This document shows positions 43,350 to 58,620 of a stretch of DNA of 64,000 nucleotides, piece by piece. Each line of letters opens with the position of its first letter. Position 1 is the first letter of the stretch. The notes under the pieces are model-generated. The model saw nothing but the letters and a program-made list of their open reading frames with translations, had not been told where the DNA came from and searched no databases. This DNA comes from Lamellibrachia columna (lineage: Eukaryota; Annelida; Polychaeta; Sabellida; Siboglinidae), in assembly GCA_963662155.1 (NCBI GenBank), contig OY759262.1:15569282-15633281 (forward strand), in the 5' to 3' direction. The position numbers and the translations under genes were made by a program.

Positions 43350-45044
43350 ATGGCGTATGCAACATTTCGGGCTGTATCGTTGCGACTACACTGCCTGCCT
43401 CAAACGTCACTGACATTGAGCGGCGCGGCAGAAACTTCATTATGGACCAATTTGGCCACGGTTGGCGGCTGGAGGACTGGCCGTGCTTTGTTCTCCAACC
43501 ATATGGCCAGTGCTGGAAGTAAGACCATATGTTCAAGATGTGCAAGCACTTTGTCAGGATTATCAAAGGCTACACGTCTGTCGTCAATCAGCCGCATTGC
43601 ACAGCACAGTGGCAGGACGTTTTGGGCGGTTCGGGTAGGAAGCAGACAGATATTCAGGTTGTACAGCACAAAAGGTGGGAGTGGTGTGGCTGCAAAGGCA
43701 ACTGGCAATGGCGTGAAGAAAGCGGCAAAGGCATCACAGTTGCCTGAATTTAGGCGACTTTTGTCACTAGCCAAAGATGAAAAATGGAGGCTGGCAGGTG
43801 TGATATTAAAATATCTTTGTATATAGGCATGATTTGTACATATTAACAGATAATATTGTAATTAACTAATATGAAAAGTTTACCTTAAAATAATATGATT
43901 CCACAGTCAAGCATTTAGATGATGAAACATGAACTAATTTTATGTCTTCCGAAAATAGTTTGTTTTGATAGATTAAAAACATACTATATATTCCTAAATA
44001 ATAATTATTAAGTTGCCTTATAATAATTATGTTGACTCAGGTGATAATTTATTCTTGACTTGTTTGCTCAACTTTGTTGCTACTAATCCTACTTTTTTCG
44101 GATGATGTGGGAGTGTACTGGTCACGTACTGCAATACATTTCTGCTTCATACCATTACTAGGTGCCATTGTGTTGCTGTTCATATCAAGTGCGGTAACAC
44201 TGGCTGTCCCGTTTGGCATTGGTCGTGTCATTGACATCATCTACACCCCGGAAGAACAGGGAGCCATGATTCCAAGACTGAAGACGTTTTGCAAAGTGCT
44301 ACTTGGGATTTTCATTGTTGGAGCATTAGCAAATTTTGGTCGTGTCTACCTTATGCAAGTTTCAGGTAGGTAAACTTTATTTGTAATATATGGTGAAGAA
44401 ACGGTTGGTTGTGCTCAGGGGGTAATCCAGCAGAGTACTACACGTCATAAAGTCATGCTTGTTTGTCAGCTATTGTTTGGTGGCAGTGCGAGATACGTGC
44501 AAGGTATCCAAACTTTTAAATGGTCCTCAAAATGTGTGTTCACTTAGGTGAAGCAGGTATCGTGACTGTGTGGACACTTTGTAGTGAGTCGGTGACATTT
44601 CAATAGCAACAAGCATTGGTGAAGACATACATGCCAATACTGACGGTTTACCCGTAAATGTTACAGATTTTCATAAATGTGATGGTCCTATTGGCATAAG
44701 AGACACTCTTATTCCAACATATTGGTCTACAACAGGTGTTCACTTACATGTTTTCCAGGTAACCGGATCATTAAGAAGATGCGTGAGAATCTGTTTGGCG
44801 CCATCATTAGACAAGATATTGCTTTCTTTGATAAGACAAAGACGGGTGAACTGGTGAATCGGCTGTCGACGGACACAAGTCTAATTGGGCAGTCGGTCAC
44901 TATGAACATCTCCGATGGCCTGCGGTCAGTTGCCCAGGCTTTCGGTGGCATCTCTATGATGGTAGGTTGTATATGTTGTTGATCATAAATTGTAGTTCAA
45001 GGAGTTTAGGGGACACATGTTTATTTAAAAAAGTGTGTATATAT

Positions 45045-45086
<42 letters not shown>

Positions 45087-48000
45087 CCTAAGTGGTTGTC
45101 GCCATAGTTAAACTCTACACGTCATCCCCAGTCATAATGGTTCATGTATATATAAATTAAAGTTTTCCTAGAATCGTTCCGCATTTATTTTAACCACATG
45201 GTTATAGCATTGCAATAGGGAAATGGTTATGGCAGTGGCTTAAAATTTTAAATGGTATTCAGTATAGCATGTAATATTTTGTCTTTGTTGTGTGATTCAG
45301 GTCTATATGTCGCCCAAGTTGGCCATGATAGCCTTGAGCATTGTGCCTCCAATTGCGCTTGTCTCACGGTATTATGGTCGTTATGTGCAGAAGATTACAC
45401 GTGCTGTGCAGGATTCTCTTGCAGCGTCTACACAGGTGTGTGTGAGGGCAATGTAAATAGTCACCAGGACTTGAATTTCTCTGAATCTGTGCATTTGATT
45501 CCTTATATTCCACTGTTAGTTATGCTTGTTTATATCTACTAAATAAACCTGCTAAGTAAAGCCTACTAAATAAACAGATGATCCTTTTATTCTGAAAATA
45601 TGTATTTATTATAAATTATGTAAATATATATTGTAAATTATGTAAATATATTATTATGAAATAATTTTTTATTATGAATATATATTGTGAAATTATGAAA
45701 ATAATTTTTTATTATGAAAATATATATGAAATTATGAAAATAATATTTAATTATGAAAACATTTCTGAAATTACATAATTATAAATAAAAAAAATTAATT
45801 TTAAAATTATGAAAATATATAATAAATTTATTATATGAAAATATGTTATAAATTATGAAAAAAGTTTTATTTTGTGATGTCACACAGGACATGCCTGATT
45901 TAAAAAAAGTTTGTATTTTCCTCACCAGGTGGCTGAGGAGCGACTATCAAACATGCGGACGGTGCGAGCGTTCGTGCAGGAGGAGCGTGAACAAGAAGTG
46001 TACAACCAGCAGATAGACAACGTTCTCAACCTCTCCTACAAGGAGGCTCTTGCACGAGGCATCTTTTGGGCAACAGTAATGCGTCACTTTTCCATAATTT
46101 GCGTTTATTTCCAGACGTTTAATCAGAATTCAATGTCTGAACATTTGTCTGAAATAATTTACTCATTCACTGTCTGAATATTGATAAACATGAGAAAGTT
46201 GTGGTGTTATGACTGAAGTACATTTTTGTTGCTAAAGACAATTCTTGTTAATGGTGGATATAGATATGGAATTGTTGCCAATTTATTCTTGACACTGACC
46301 ATTTCCATTGAGAGATATCATGCTGTTGATGTTATTTAAGGGCACCATTAACACAAATTGGGTTGATTAATTAAACAGGGATTTGTATGTAGTTATAATA
46401 ATGAAAACATTAGATGTAAAAACTAGCAATAATGACAAATATCATCATCTACAGCATTGTGTCATTGTGACATTGCATTATAGCAGCAATAAACTTCCAG
46501 TAACACCTGTAATTGTTTTATGTGATTTTACACTTTACCTGAAATTCATTAGATGGTAAATATAATGACCCACCTCTCTTAATGAAGCTGGGGCAGTAGA
46601 GATGTGACGACAGTACACGAATGACTGTGCTTGTAGACGGGACTATCAGGCAATATCGTTGTCTTGTCCGTCTTCTACTACGGCGGATTGATGATGAACG
46701 ATGCTGTGATTACTGTCGGAGAAATGTCATCTTTCCTCATGTATGCTGCCTTTGTTGGCGTCTCAATTGGAGGTGAGGTTGGCATAGTTTCATCAGTTGT
46801 CATTGTCACTTGGCTGTAGAATAAACTTGTCAGGCTGTGATAACCGTTAATTTTTTATTTACATAAATCTGTAAAAAATTTCCTCGTAGCCAATGAAGCA
46901 CATGTGATTTATGTAAGACAGACGAACCATAATGTAAATATACCCAGTGTTTGTGTTGCAATAGTTATGCCTGGAATGACAAGGGTCACTGAACTTAACT
47001 TAATTTAATAGTTTGTCTTATGATTTCATCAAAAGTAAATAACAAATTTGCACAAAGTCGATACTAGATAGGTTCAGTTGTTTTGTTAGATGAAAGATTT
47101 GAGTTGAGCAAAAAATAGAATTGTGGAAGCAGCAACATCCAGATAGGTCCCTCTCTATTTATACACGTAACCCTACAATAAAAATGCAAAAAAAAATAAT
47201 ATATGAATGACACATTTAACATTATAAAACACAACCAGCTAGTAGGCATACATAAAATAAAAACTTGGTTCCATGTAGTGTGTAGTTTGACTCGTGTTTA
47301 ATAATGATGGGGTGACTTATTGTAGGTCTGAGTACATTCTACACGGAGCTGATGCGTGGACTTGGAGCCAGTACACGAGTGTGGCAGTTGATTGACAGCC
47401 AGCCTTCAATTCCATTAACCAGTGAGTCGATTGATTTGCGATATTCATGACACTATATTTTTGGATGTTCCAGAACCGTGGTTTCATTCTTAGCCAACGG
47501 GTGTCATACGTATTATAAGTAAAGTCTATTGTAAGACAGCAGATAATTAAACTGACTACATATGCATTTACCTAAGTAAAACAACTGCTTTTGGAAATAA
47601 TTTTTTTTTATATATTTGTATGACCAATTTTGAAATCTACCAGTTTCAGGCGTTGTAGTGACGCCACAACCGTATCCCAATGCCGTCACAAACATATGGC
47701 AATGATGTCACCGTCATAATGCATGATGTCACAAACATGTCCTGCATGTAGTTTTATTCTTAGCCAATAGGTGTCATGTGTTGTGAATATTGTCTATTGA
47801 ATATTTAATTAATGGACTGAAAGCAGTAATACAATTTCCTTAACGAAAAGCATCGTAGACTTTTTATCAAGAGACATTTGATGTAACTGAAAGACTATCT
47901 CGTGTTGGTATCACTGGATTTTATTCATTTGATCGTGGGTAGTTTAAGAAATTTGCTTGATATTTACAATTTGTCATGGTATTATGTTGCTGGTAAAACA

Positions 48001-51000
48001 TTGCTAGATGCTGGTAGAAAACACAAAGTTAGAATATTTGCTGTATCTCTTATGTCAGGACTTTTTTTACTACAGTATCAAATTACTGGAATAATTGGTC
48101 AGTCTCTGCAAAACTTTCAAATTCTGCTGCACCTTGTGTTTCAGATGGCATTATTCCTAACACGCCCATGAAGGGCAACATTGAGTTCCATGACCTCTAC
48201 TTCAGTTACCCTCAGCGACCTGACATGGACATCTTCAGTGGACTGACCCTGTCTGTGCCACAGGGGTCTGTGACTGCCATTGTGGGGTCAAGCGGGTCAG
48301 GGAAGTCAACACTCGCTGCCCTCTTGTTACGCTACTATGACCCCAACTCAGGTGGGTGACCTTTGCAGATAATTGACTTAAATTTTGGCCGTGATAGAGC
48401 ACTAAGGAAATTATTGAGAAACACCTTACTAGAATGTAGACTTAACATTTGAGAGACAGTTTAAAGAAAGCTTTATTTGAAAAAAATTGTGTTTGAGCCA
48501 AGGTTTTGTTTATTACATTTGTATTCGTAATCGTTTGTAAATGATTACACCACGTTTTACCACTTTGTTACTGTCAAATGTCAATATCCATTGCTCTGCA
48601 TCTTAGTTATTTTGCTTTACTTTTAAAAGGCGTTTCAAAATTGCAAAGGGACAGATTAGTTTGTAGAAGTAAGTGGCTCACACTGTTAAATGTTAATTAA
48701 TTTTGTTGAATTAATACCAAGATTGTCAGTTAATGTAAATATAATCGCTGTGCTTGTCAATGTTTTATACATTTGTTTCTAATATAAATTTTTTTTTGAC
48801 AGTACACATTTACTTATACTCTTTGTACTCTGGTTGGTGCATACGGCCACTTAGTAACTCTAGAAGAATCTCTAGCTGCATTCTCTGCCACCCTCCAAGA
48901 AGTCTCTCCCAGTTTGTTCGTCTCTACATCCTTCTCCTTGTTGATTATGGCCTTCCTCACTTCCTTATATCTTCAGGAGCCCAGATTAATACTATTTGTT
49001 TGTTGTCTTTCCCCATCTCCCCTACATGTTCAGCCAACTGGCTGTGTATATTAATAACTGTGTGCGTTAAACAGTACACACGTGAATAAAATAGAGCATT
49101 CATGTGAACATCGCAGTTAGCAGTATAAATTTGTGTTTCTCTGGATTGATGTGAAGTGATATTGAATCCTCTTTAGGTGAGGTTTGTGTTGACGGACAGA
49201 GTATTCGGGCACTCAGTCCATTGTGGCTGCGCAGTAACGTGGGCCTCGTTAACCAGGTGAGGGCCTTTCACTTTGCTTCTATGTTTTGCATATTATATTT
49301 ATACCGGATGTTCCTATAATATGCTAGATAACAGTGATCAATTTAAAATGTCACTTTTTTTTATAATTAATTGTCATGTTTCAGAGTATATATACTACAT
49401 ATACTGTTGAATTTAAGTAGTTTTTATGAAATAAAAATAATCTTTGTTAACCATAATTAAGGTCTTGTAGAAAACAAACATTGTTTGAAACATGTATGAA
49501 TAAATTCATTATTAACATTTCTAATTGTACTGATCTTATTAACCGAATCAAGAATAGGCAGATAACTTACTGTTTTTATTCATTGTCAGGAGCCGACGTT
49601 GTTTTCTTGTTCGATTGCTGACAACATAAAGTACGGCGCGTTGAAGCCAGACCTGGTGACGGAGGAGGAAGTGAAACACGCGGCACAGATGGCTAATGCC
49701 TACAACTTCATTCATTTTTTCCCACAAGGATTCAACACAATGGTTGGAGAACGTGGAGTCATGTTGTCAGGTATGTGGTCATGTGGCATCAGTCAAACTA
49801 CACAGTAAAACATGGAATCATATTGTCAGGTGTGTGGTCATGTGGCATCAGTCAAACTACACAGTATGAACACACATCTACTTGGTTTCTTTTAACATTC
49901 ACTGTGCTATTATAGCTTTGTACAATAATACTTTTCATAGTGGACACTTGTCCATGGTAGACATATATCTGTGGTAGACACCTCTCTGTAGCAGTCAAGC
50001 AGACACCTTTCCATGGCAGTCGATATCTCTAGTCAATGTGGCCAACAGATAATGAATTTGGGCCAAACCATTCACAGACAACCTGCCACTAACTAGCAGC
50101 CACCGACTTCTCTTGGTGGTATCGATTGGTTTCACCAATTTAGTTTATGGCCTACAGTCGAGTTTTTGTCATTGCACAAATGCCCGTAGCGGATGAACAT
50201 ATTGCACACTTCCAGTGATGTCCTCTCACTGTATTTGATTCCGTGCAGTATTATGAATACTAAACTGATTATGACTGTCATAACACAGGTGTAGCATTTT
50301 TAGTTTTTAAACTGTTGAATTTCATGTGGTGACGTTATTTGAAGAGCAATATGTTATAAGTAAGTTGAAACAATTTAAGAAAATTAAGAAGAAATTAAAG
50401 CTCTGCAGTATTGTAGTGTTCCCTTGTATGTGAAACCTTTGCTGTTATCAGGAGGACAGAAACAAAGGATTGCCATAGCGAGGGCAATACTTAAGGTGAG
50501 TCCTACATAGCTTGTTGTTATGGGAATCAAGGAAATTAGTCAAGAAAGTAGGAAGTTCAATTGAGCATTTCTGAACAATCTGGGACTCCGTTTAACATGT
50601 ATAAAATTAAATGTATATTTTATGTTTACATGGCTTCATGCTGTTTTAGTTGTAAAATTTCTTTCAATCTTCAATGTGTAGAGAAGATTACCCAGCACAT
50701 TTTGCCTCTGAGATTTCATATTTGTCACTTCTCATATGCTTGCAATTAGTAAAGTGAAGCAGTGACATGGTTTTACCTAGCACACTTGGTTTGGTGTTCA
50801 TGCCAGACTGTTGACTGCTGATGTGATGTTTATGTTGTGTAATAATGTTTGTTTTGTAGCAATGTTTATGTTGTGTAACAATGTTTTTTATGAAATGTCA
50901 TTAATGCTTGTTCCATTGTTTTCCAGAACCCAAAGATTCTCCTGTTCGATGAAGCCACTAGGTTAGTATAATACAGGGAGAATTTGTTTTAAATGATGAG

Positions 51001-51587
51001 CAAGTCATATATTTTTAAAAGCAATCTAAAAAAAATTTCTGTTGTAATGAAAGTTGTTAAATGCTAGAGTAATTATATCAAAGTGGCAAAATTTAACAGC
51101 ACATGGTAAATAAATGCTTTACAATTAAAATTTGCTACAAGACACAGTGCTTTCTTGGTAAACTCTAGGCATTTAAACAGAATTCGTTGCACTTATCTCC
51201 AGGCGAATCGGACACAAGTTTTTGACAAATTGTCTACCTTCGCCTGGTGAGTAAACCTAAAGCTTATTCAGATTTAGGTAAGCAGATTTATATTTGTCGT
51301 GCTCTGTTGACAGTGCCCTTGATGCAGAGAGCGAGCATCTGGTTCAGGAGGCACTGGAACGTGTCATGGTCGGGCGCACGGTCATCACCATTGCCCATCG
51401 GCTGTCCACCATAAAGAATGCTGACCAGATCGCTGTGCTGGACGGCGGCAGAGTCGTTGAACTGGGCAACTACGACAAACTGATGACTTTGCCAGGCGGT
51501 CAGTTCAAGAAGCTTGTGGAGCGACAGATGCTGGGAAACAATGTACAGGTCAACGACAGTAATGACGCAGACACTGCAGTTTTATAG
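43350..51587 (+). CDS. ABCB10: Mitochondrial ABC half-transporter, ABCB10-type, 13 exons
   Basis: ABCB10 is an inner-membrane exporter with the ATPase facing the matrix, linked to heme synthesis and redox protection. Exons: 43350-43797, 44162-44365, 44759-44961, 45301-45435, 45929-46075, 46637-46772, 47326-47421, 48145-48351, 49177-49256, 49590-49770, 50452-50495, 50927-50961, 51314-51587. All borders are GT..AG and phases close, giving 729 aa (human about 738). Residues 1-100 are Arg/Ser-rich and acid-poor, fitting a mitochondrial presequence. The transmembrane domain spans about 145-435 ([24 protein letters not shown]). The nucleotide-binding domain has Walker [10 protein letters not shown] (504-512), Q-loop Gln552, signature LSGGQ (611-615), Walker B ILLFDE (631-636) and H-loop His667. 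Catalytic residues look intact. The ATG at 43350 is the first in frame. ABCB8 is the main alternative, but motif by motif the match is closer to ABCB10. Confidence 0.95.
45036..45085. repeat. (TA)n microsatellite in ABCB10 intron 3
   Basis: Alternating TA with one interruption. About 500 bp further, in intron 4 (about 45595-45860), a very AT-rich stretch repeats aattatgaaaatat-type units about ten times in irregular form. Confidence 0.9.
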
Positions 51588-52288
51588 CATACTGATGACA
51601 TGTCAATGTCGAGGTAGCAGCTGCGCTAAGATTATTGTCATTTTGTTACCTTGGTGGACATACTTGTGTCATGTCATGTTTATTAGTGACATGTCATGTG
51701 GCATTGTGTCACTGACATGGCAATATTATATAAACATTTATGGTTTATTCCATTCAAGCAACTCACTGGTATTGTGTAATTAAATATTTATAGACCACTG
51801 TTAAACTGTTTTAAACTATAATGCCAGGAATTATGGATCCGAATATTTTTAGCAGGAGAGATGCTCTGGCCAGCTCACAGATAAACACGCACAATGCACC
51901 CATGCACGTGGGTGCTGTAGAATTTGTAAATCATTGGGAAAAATTCGATTAAATATTATAATGCAGGTTTGTTTGAGTTTTGTTGTTTTCAAATGTCAAA
52001 ACACCAATGTATGACGCTACATGGTATTGGTTACCTGAGGGAATCGTTAGCAGCTGTTACATTCATCAATCTGTTATTTCCCAAAACATTCTTTATTTTC
52101 CGATCTTTCCGATCACAATCCATATGGGTGCTGACATCAAGTTTTGCATTATGGGGCTGAACCACCACCTGGTGAATACTAAGTTGCACACAGTAATTCA
52201 AAGTGTCATGCAGTAATGTGGAGAGGCCTTCTGGTACATTCCATTTGTTTCCTGGAGTGTCGTACATCAGTGTTTTGTGATCATCCCC
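51588..52288 (+). other. ABCB10 3' UTR and intergenic sequence
   Basis: An ATTAAA at 51779-51784, about 190 nt after the stop, is a plausible polyadenylation signal. At 52256-52291 the minus strand matches a dispersed repeat also present at 23146-23183 and about 32804-32841. No other exon is recognised. Confidence 0.4.
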
Positions 52289-52750
52289 AAGGCTCGTAGT
52301 TGATAAATGCAGCTACATCTAAGGCTCATAGTTGATGAATGTAGCTACATCCAAGGCTCAGTTGATGAATGTAGCTACATCCAAGGCTCATAGTTGATGA
52401 ATGCAGCTATTTCTAAGGCTCATAGTTGATGAATGCAGCTACATCCAAGGCTTATAGTTGATGAATGCAGCTACATCCAAGGCTCATAGTTGATGAATGC
52501 AGTTATATTGAAGGCTCATAGTTGATGAATGCAGCTACATCCAAGGCTCATAGTTGATGAATGCAGCTACATCCAAGGCTCATAGTTGATGAATGCAGTT
52601 ATATCGAAGGCTCATAGTTGATGAATGCAGCTATATCGAAGGCTCATAGTTGATGAATGCAGCTACATCCAAGGCTCATAGTTGATGAATGCAGCTACAT
52701 CTAAGGCTCATAGTTGATGAATGCAGCTATATCGAAGGCTCATAGTTGAT
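52289..52750 (+). repeat. 32-bp minisatellite
   Basis: About 14 units of aaggctcatagttgatgaat followed by gcagctacatcc, with c/t and cc/tt/cg variants. It is intergenic, between ABCB10 and the KLHL gene. Confidence 0.95.
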
Positions 52751-53913
52751 TCAGGTAACTCATCACGCTGCTTAATGTATAGGCCTGTCATTCTGTTACC
52801 CGAATCTTTACGTTCCACTATAATCCACCAGGTGGTGTGCAGGGATAATGGGGTCTGTTGCATGCATGTGTTATTGCCAAAATTCACTCTGCAGTATAAA
52901 CAGCACCTAGTGCATTTGTGTGGCTGAATGCTTCCTAGGGATAAGGGTTCAGGTGTTAATTGCTTAGATGTGTCCTCAAGGACAAGATAAGTGTCTTGTG
53001 AAAATCATACCTTTAACCTTTACTGCATTAATAAATCTGAGGTGAGATTAGGGACACCTAACATGGATGTAGTAGTGTAGTGGTGAAACACTGCAGTCTC
53101 GATCAAGAGGACTGAGACTTGAAACTGCCAACATTATTTGATCAGTCTGTTCGAACAAATACTGGTACCTGTGAAATAACTACTCTTTCTGGAATCTTAT
53201 AATCATAACTGTCTGCGTATTACCAACTTTATGTGAATTGTTCCATCTGTCACACTTTTGGACACAATTAACTGTTATGTGGAAATCACCTGATCTAAGG
53301 CAAACACCACTTAACATGGTAAACTCTGTTTAACAGTTATAGATATGTACAGAGTACAGCTTATAAATGACAATATATTCTGTACAACCGGAGCTATGGC
53401 CTCATGCAAATAGCCAGAGTCAGCAGGTTTTGTCGGTCAGCATGCATTTTGAACACACCTACACTGTGGTCGTTCACTTTCACTGTTGACAGTTTCACTG
53501 TCAACAGAAAATGTCATGACATATTTACAAGAAGTTAGCCATGTGAAATATTCTAATAATGAAGTGGTATTATCTAAACTCTGTGTAATTTAAGTCCTGA
53601 AGTTTCAACATTTAAAACGGCGAACAGGCATACTAGTACATAGACGTGTTGGTGAAAAAAATAATTTAATTTTGTTTTCTTTTTTTTTGTTTTAAATTGC
53701 ATAAATAAAAATTTTTTGGCAGTTAGACAGGAACTGTCAGAGGATGTTGGTTGTTTCACTAACGGCAATTAACTTTGCTATTTTGTTGAAATTATATTGG
53801 TTCTTGATTTACCACATGGCAACATGCTGTAACTTTTGGGGATCCGCATCTGTTCGTTTGGCAAATACAGATGCCTCAGTATGTAGACACGAGTATGACT
53901 GATGGAGACATAA
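52751..53913. other. Intergenic region, possible KLHL 3' UTR
   Basis: No exon recognised. The part next to 53913 must include the KLHL 3' UTR, because that gene ends at 53914 on the minus strand. I did not find a clear minus-strand AATAAA close to the stop. Confidence 0.35.
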
Positions 53914-56900
53914 TCAACTGATGACATCATCAATGCTGTATGTGGGAATCTCGAGCACGCAATAGCCGACACCCGTCTTGCTTTCCGGCAACGTTCCAAA
54001 CGTGTCCCATATTCCTGTGTACAAGTCGTAACAGGACGCCATCTTTTGTCCCTGTTTCGTCTGCACGTTGTAGCCGCCGATGACATAAATGTGGTCTTGG
54101 AAGACGACGCACGACGCCTCCTTGTGTGAGATAGCGAGCGGCGCGATCAATGACCACTGATCGGTGGCTGGGTCATAACATTCTGACTGCAGCACGGGCA
54201 AGGCCTGTTGGTTGGCATTCAGATTACAGCCACCGAACACGAATATTTTGTTGTTAGGTGTCGCACACATGACATGCCATCCACGCGGTGTCAACATCGG
54301 CGACATGTCATCCCAACGCTGCGCCAATGTGTCGTATCGCTGTAGGTCTGACGTAAAATGGTTATTGCTGTATCCGCCCGAGATGTAGATGTTATGAAGG
54401 TAGACGGCGCCGGCGTGTGCATGGTACGGTGCGACAAGAGATGGGATCAAGTCCCAAGTGTTTGTCTCGGGGTTGTATGCCTCATTTGATGCCAAGCTTC
54501 CCTCCCGGTACTTTCCGCCGACTGCGTAGATCTTTGGGCCAACAACACCTGCAAAGAAGTATGCACGCTTGCAACGTAGTGGCGCCACCTGCAGCCAGGT
54601 GTTGAAGCGTGGGTCGTAACGCAGCACCAAGTTGACAGCCGATTCGCCATGCGCGCACTGCGTCGTACATCCACCAAGAATGTAAAGAAAGTTACTGAAG
54701 ACAACCACCTGCATGTGACTGAGGGCATTCGGCAGAGTGGCGAGATGTCGGCGACATGGCGTCGCCATCATCGTTGTGCCAAAGTCGCTACTGGCAACAC
54801 TATTGTAGACGAATACCTCATCGTGTAGTCCGGGATGGGGGTGTATCTCACGCCCCCCTATACTGGCCAGCTGCTGGCGACAGCATCGTAGCTGTGAGTC
54901 GATGAGTTGGTGCAGAGGCTGTCTATGGGGCATCACGTGATAATTGAGGGCAGCCAAGACCATCTCTCGCAACTCTGGCACCGACATCATCATCTTGATG
55001 GCTTGCACCTGTACATACATCAGCAGACACATGATAGAGACAAATCTACGAACTATGATAATGTTACTAAGAAACTAGGGTGAAATGAAAGCCTCAACAA
55101 TTAACTAGATACCGATAAGGCATTCGAATTTGCCAAGTACTGTATCAGGGTTGCACTAACTCTCCATTATGAAAAACTGTTCTTTGTCGCTACCATTACA
55201 AGGCTTCCAAAATAATAATTGCATTTAAGTGTCATTATCATAGGTAATGCTCTGTGTCAGTATTTGCACATAACTCGAGTGTTCCATAAGTACAGCTGAG
55301 GAAACATCATAAGTAGGTGTGGTCCCTGTGGTATCATCAATAAGTACAGCTGAGGAAACATCATAAGTAGGTGTGGTCACTGTGGTATCATCAATAAGTA
55401 CAGCAGAGGAAACATCAAAAGTAGGTGTGGTCACTGTGGTATCATCAATAAGTACAGCTGAGGAAACATCATAAGTAGGTGTGGTCACTGTGGTATCATC
55501 AATAAGTAAAGCAGAGGAAACATCATAAGTAGGTGTGGTCACTGTGGTATCATCAATAAGTACAGCAGAGGAAACATCATAAGTAGGTGTGGTCACTGTG
55601 GTATCATCAATAAGTACAGCAGAGGAAACATCATAAGTAGGTGTGGTCACTGTGGTATCATCAATAAGTACAGCAGAGGAAACATCATAAGTAGGTGTGG
55701 TCACTGTGGTATCATCAATAAGTACAGCAGAGGAAACATAAGTGAACGATGTTTCATGAGTAGGTGTGGTCACTGTGGTATCATCAATACAGATATAAGT
55801 GTCTTGTTAACCGAAACGTGTGAATATGTTCAGCAAGTTATATTAGTGTGTCATGTAAATGTAACAAGCATATAGCATATAATGTGTATTAAATGTTGGT
55901 GGCAAATTTTCATGACCATATTTAACAGAGTAGTTATTATTTACCTGAACATTTTTATCAATGGCTGTACACCATAATGATGACAAATATTTGGCAAATA
56001 TCATAAATTTTGTAAAATTATTTGATTACTTTGGGGTGAAACTGTCCATCAAATCAGTAGAGAATAACTGAATGAAGATTTTCTTTCAAACACAACTATT
56101 CAACTTTACTCACTCAATGTTTCTGCTAATTTCAAACAGTCAAATGTTTTTACTATTGTCATGGGACAAGATTGTAAATAATTTGCAAAACAGTATCCCA
56201 ACTGTTAAATGTCTTTTTCAAAAATAGTATGTATGTATGTACAACAAATACTATGATGGCAATGCACAATTCTAAATTTATAAATATTGATAGAAAACAA
56301 ATGTGGGTAAAAAGACAAAGACCTAACTGACAGACCAGTCAAGCCACATGGATCCATCAGTACTGTTGATACAATGACACTGACTGACAGACACGGGATG
56401 ACATTGTTGACACACCTTATTGACGAGGTCGGTCGGACTAATAAGTGGGAAACGGATGAGACTGATCAATGGGATGACGTATTCCTCGTGGGTGTTGGTA
56501 GGGTCCTGTCGTAGCCACTCCCACGCAACGAGGAAAATGTCGATCTCGCGAAGTTGCAATGCACTTGACTGGAAACAAGCCTCGATCTGATCATAGGTGA
56601 GCAGTGGCAGCGTGTTGTCACGGGCGATCTGTAGAATGTTCTCTCCTAGAATTAGATGCAGAAATATAGATAATTATACGCTGAACAACCTGTATTGAAG
56701 TAGGAAGACACAAAAACTCTGACGTTATAAGTAAATATATAAAACAGTCATGGCATTAAAATAATTACATATTACCATTGACCCTCACTATGAGGACTCC
56801 TGATGTAAAGAACATCCGCTTAAAATTAAAATTTTTTGATGTACCTATGGTTACAAGGAACATTAGATATATGGAACAGTTTGACCAAGTCTCAATATGT

Positions 56901-58296
56901 TCCTTATCACTGCGTGCAACTGCTGGACCAGGGAAGTCATTGCCAGGTGCACTGGACATCTCATCCTTGGTGGCTTTTTAAATATGCCATGAAATGTAAT
57001 TTTTTTTATTACTAAAAATATGTTTCCACTATATTTTTTATAGCTTTGCATATTTACTATCCATAAACTTTACTTTTATAGCAATTACATACCTCAAAAT
57101 CACTTTTATTCATGGATAAAACATGTCTCTTCCAAATAGTAAATCTTGTTTTTTCAATCTTTGACTGGCGTTTACAAACAAAAATTTCAATTTGGAATCA
57201 TCATATCTCTGGTAATAATGAAGCTACACCAATGAAGTTTTGATTCATGTGCTCATTATCTTTTTTATGCAACCATGAAGAGATAGTTGTGTTTAATGTA
57301 TAGTTTTAGTGTGACCTTAGCAGTCGTAATAGAAAATGTGGGGTTTTTATCAACACAAATTTTGTGGGTTTTTTTAATATGAAATAATGGCAATACATTA
57401 AACGTCTCTTGTGGTTGCACAAAATGAGGTGCTGCAAATAAAAAACTGAAAGAATTACATTGATACCTGGAGGAGTTACAGTGGTTCCAAACTTAGCAAA
57501 CTATGCTATATTTGTCATATTTGGTGGCCATCATTGTTTGTATGGCTGCCATGGAAACTGGGGTCTGGCAGAAATATTTTCAATATGTTTACTCAGTAAG
57601 ACCCACTCTATGGCCTGGGCTAAAACAATTGCATTAGCTATGCAGTTTTAAAATAAACCCTATCCATTTGGGGTGTCTCCCCTTAAGGATACTGGACAAC
57701 CATTTCATGTAGTCATCTAGGCAACATGATGTACAACATCCCTAACGCAGACACATTTTTTCACATTGTCTTTGCAGCAATAGACACAGATTTAATCTTT
57801 ATGATAGGTTTCTACAGTAGAATGAAAAGTGATTGTACTAACCGTGACATTATTTGTAAAAAAATAATATTTAATACAGACATAGGCTTTCTTCTTGGTT
57901 GGTCATAACAACTGATAACATAACAAATCCCGTAATATTTTATTAGTGTTTTGTTTGATAGACAATGCAGTGAAGCGAGTACCTATGAATTGGTCAATCT
58001 GTTTGAGAACACTGTCCATATTGTAGAGACGGGCTGTGCTGATGAAGTCGTAGAAGTTCTGTGTTGTCATCCCGCTGAGGAAGTTTGCCTCACAGAACTC
58101 AATCACGGGTGTTGCCTGTAGGTTGCCATGGTAACCAAGCAAAAATATTGTTAATTATTGTTGTTAATGTAGTGTTCACAGTAATCAACTCTTCTGCATA
58201 GACAATATTTTTTTTACCTGACCTGCATTCTCTAAAACAATTACAAAGTCAACTGCGATGGTAACTATAACATGCACATAATGTATGCATGCGCAC

Positions 58297-58329
<33 letters not shown>

Positions 58330-58467
58330 TACAGTTAGGAAACAATTGACGTAAAATGTAAAATTTCTTATATGTACATATATATATATATATATATATT
58401 ACAGTTTAACTGTTAGGAAACAATAGACTATTGTTTCCTAACTGTAATATATATATATATATATTTC

Positions 58468-58499
<32 letters not shown>

Positions 58500-58527
58500 T
58501 ATATATATACATATATATATATGTATG

Positions 58528-58620
<93 letters not shown>

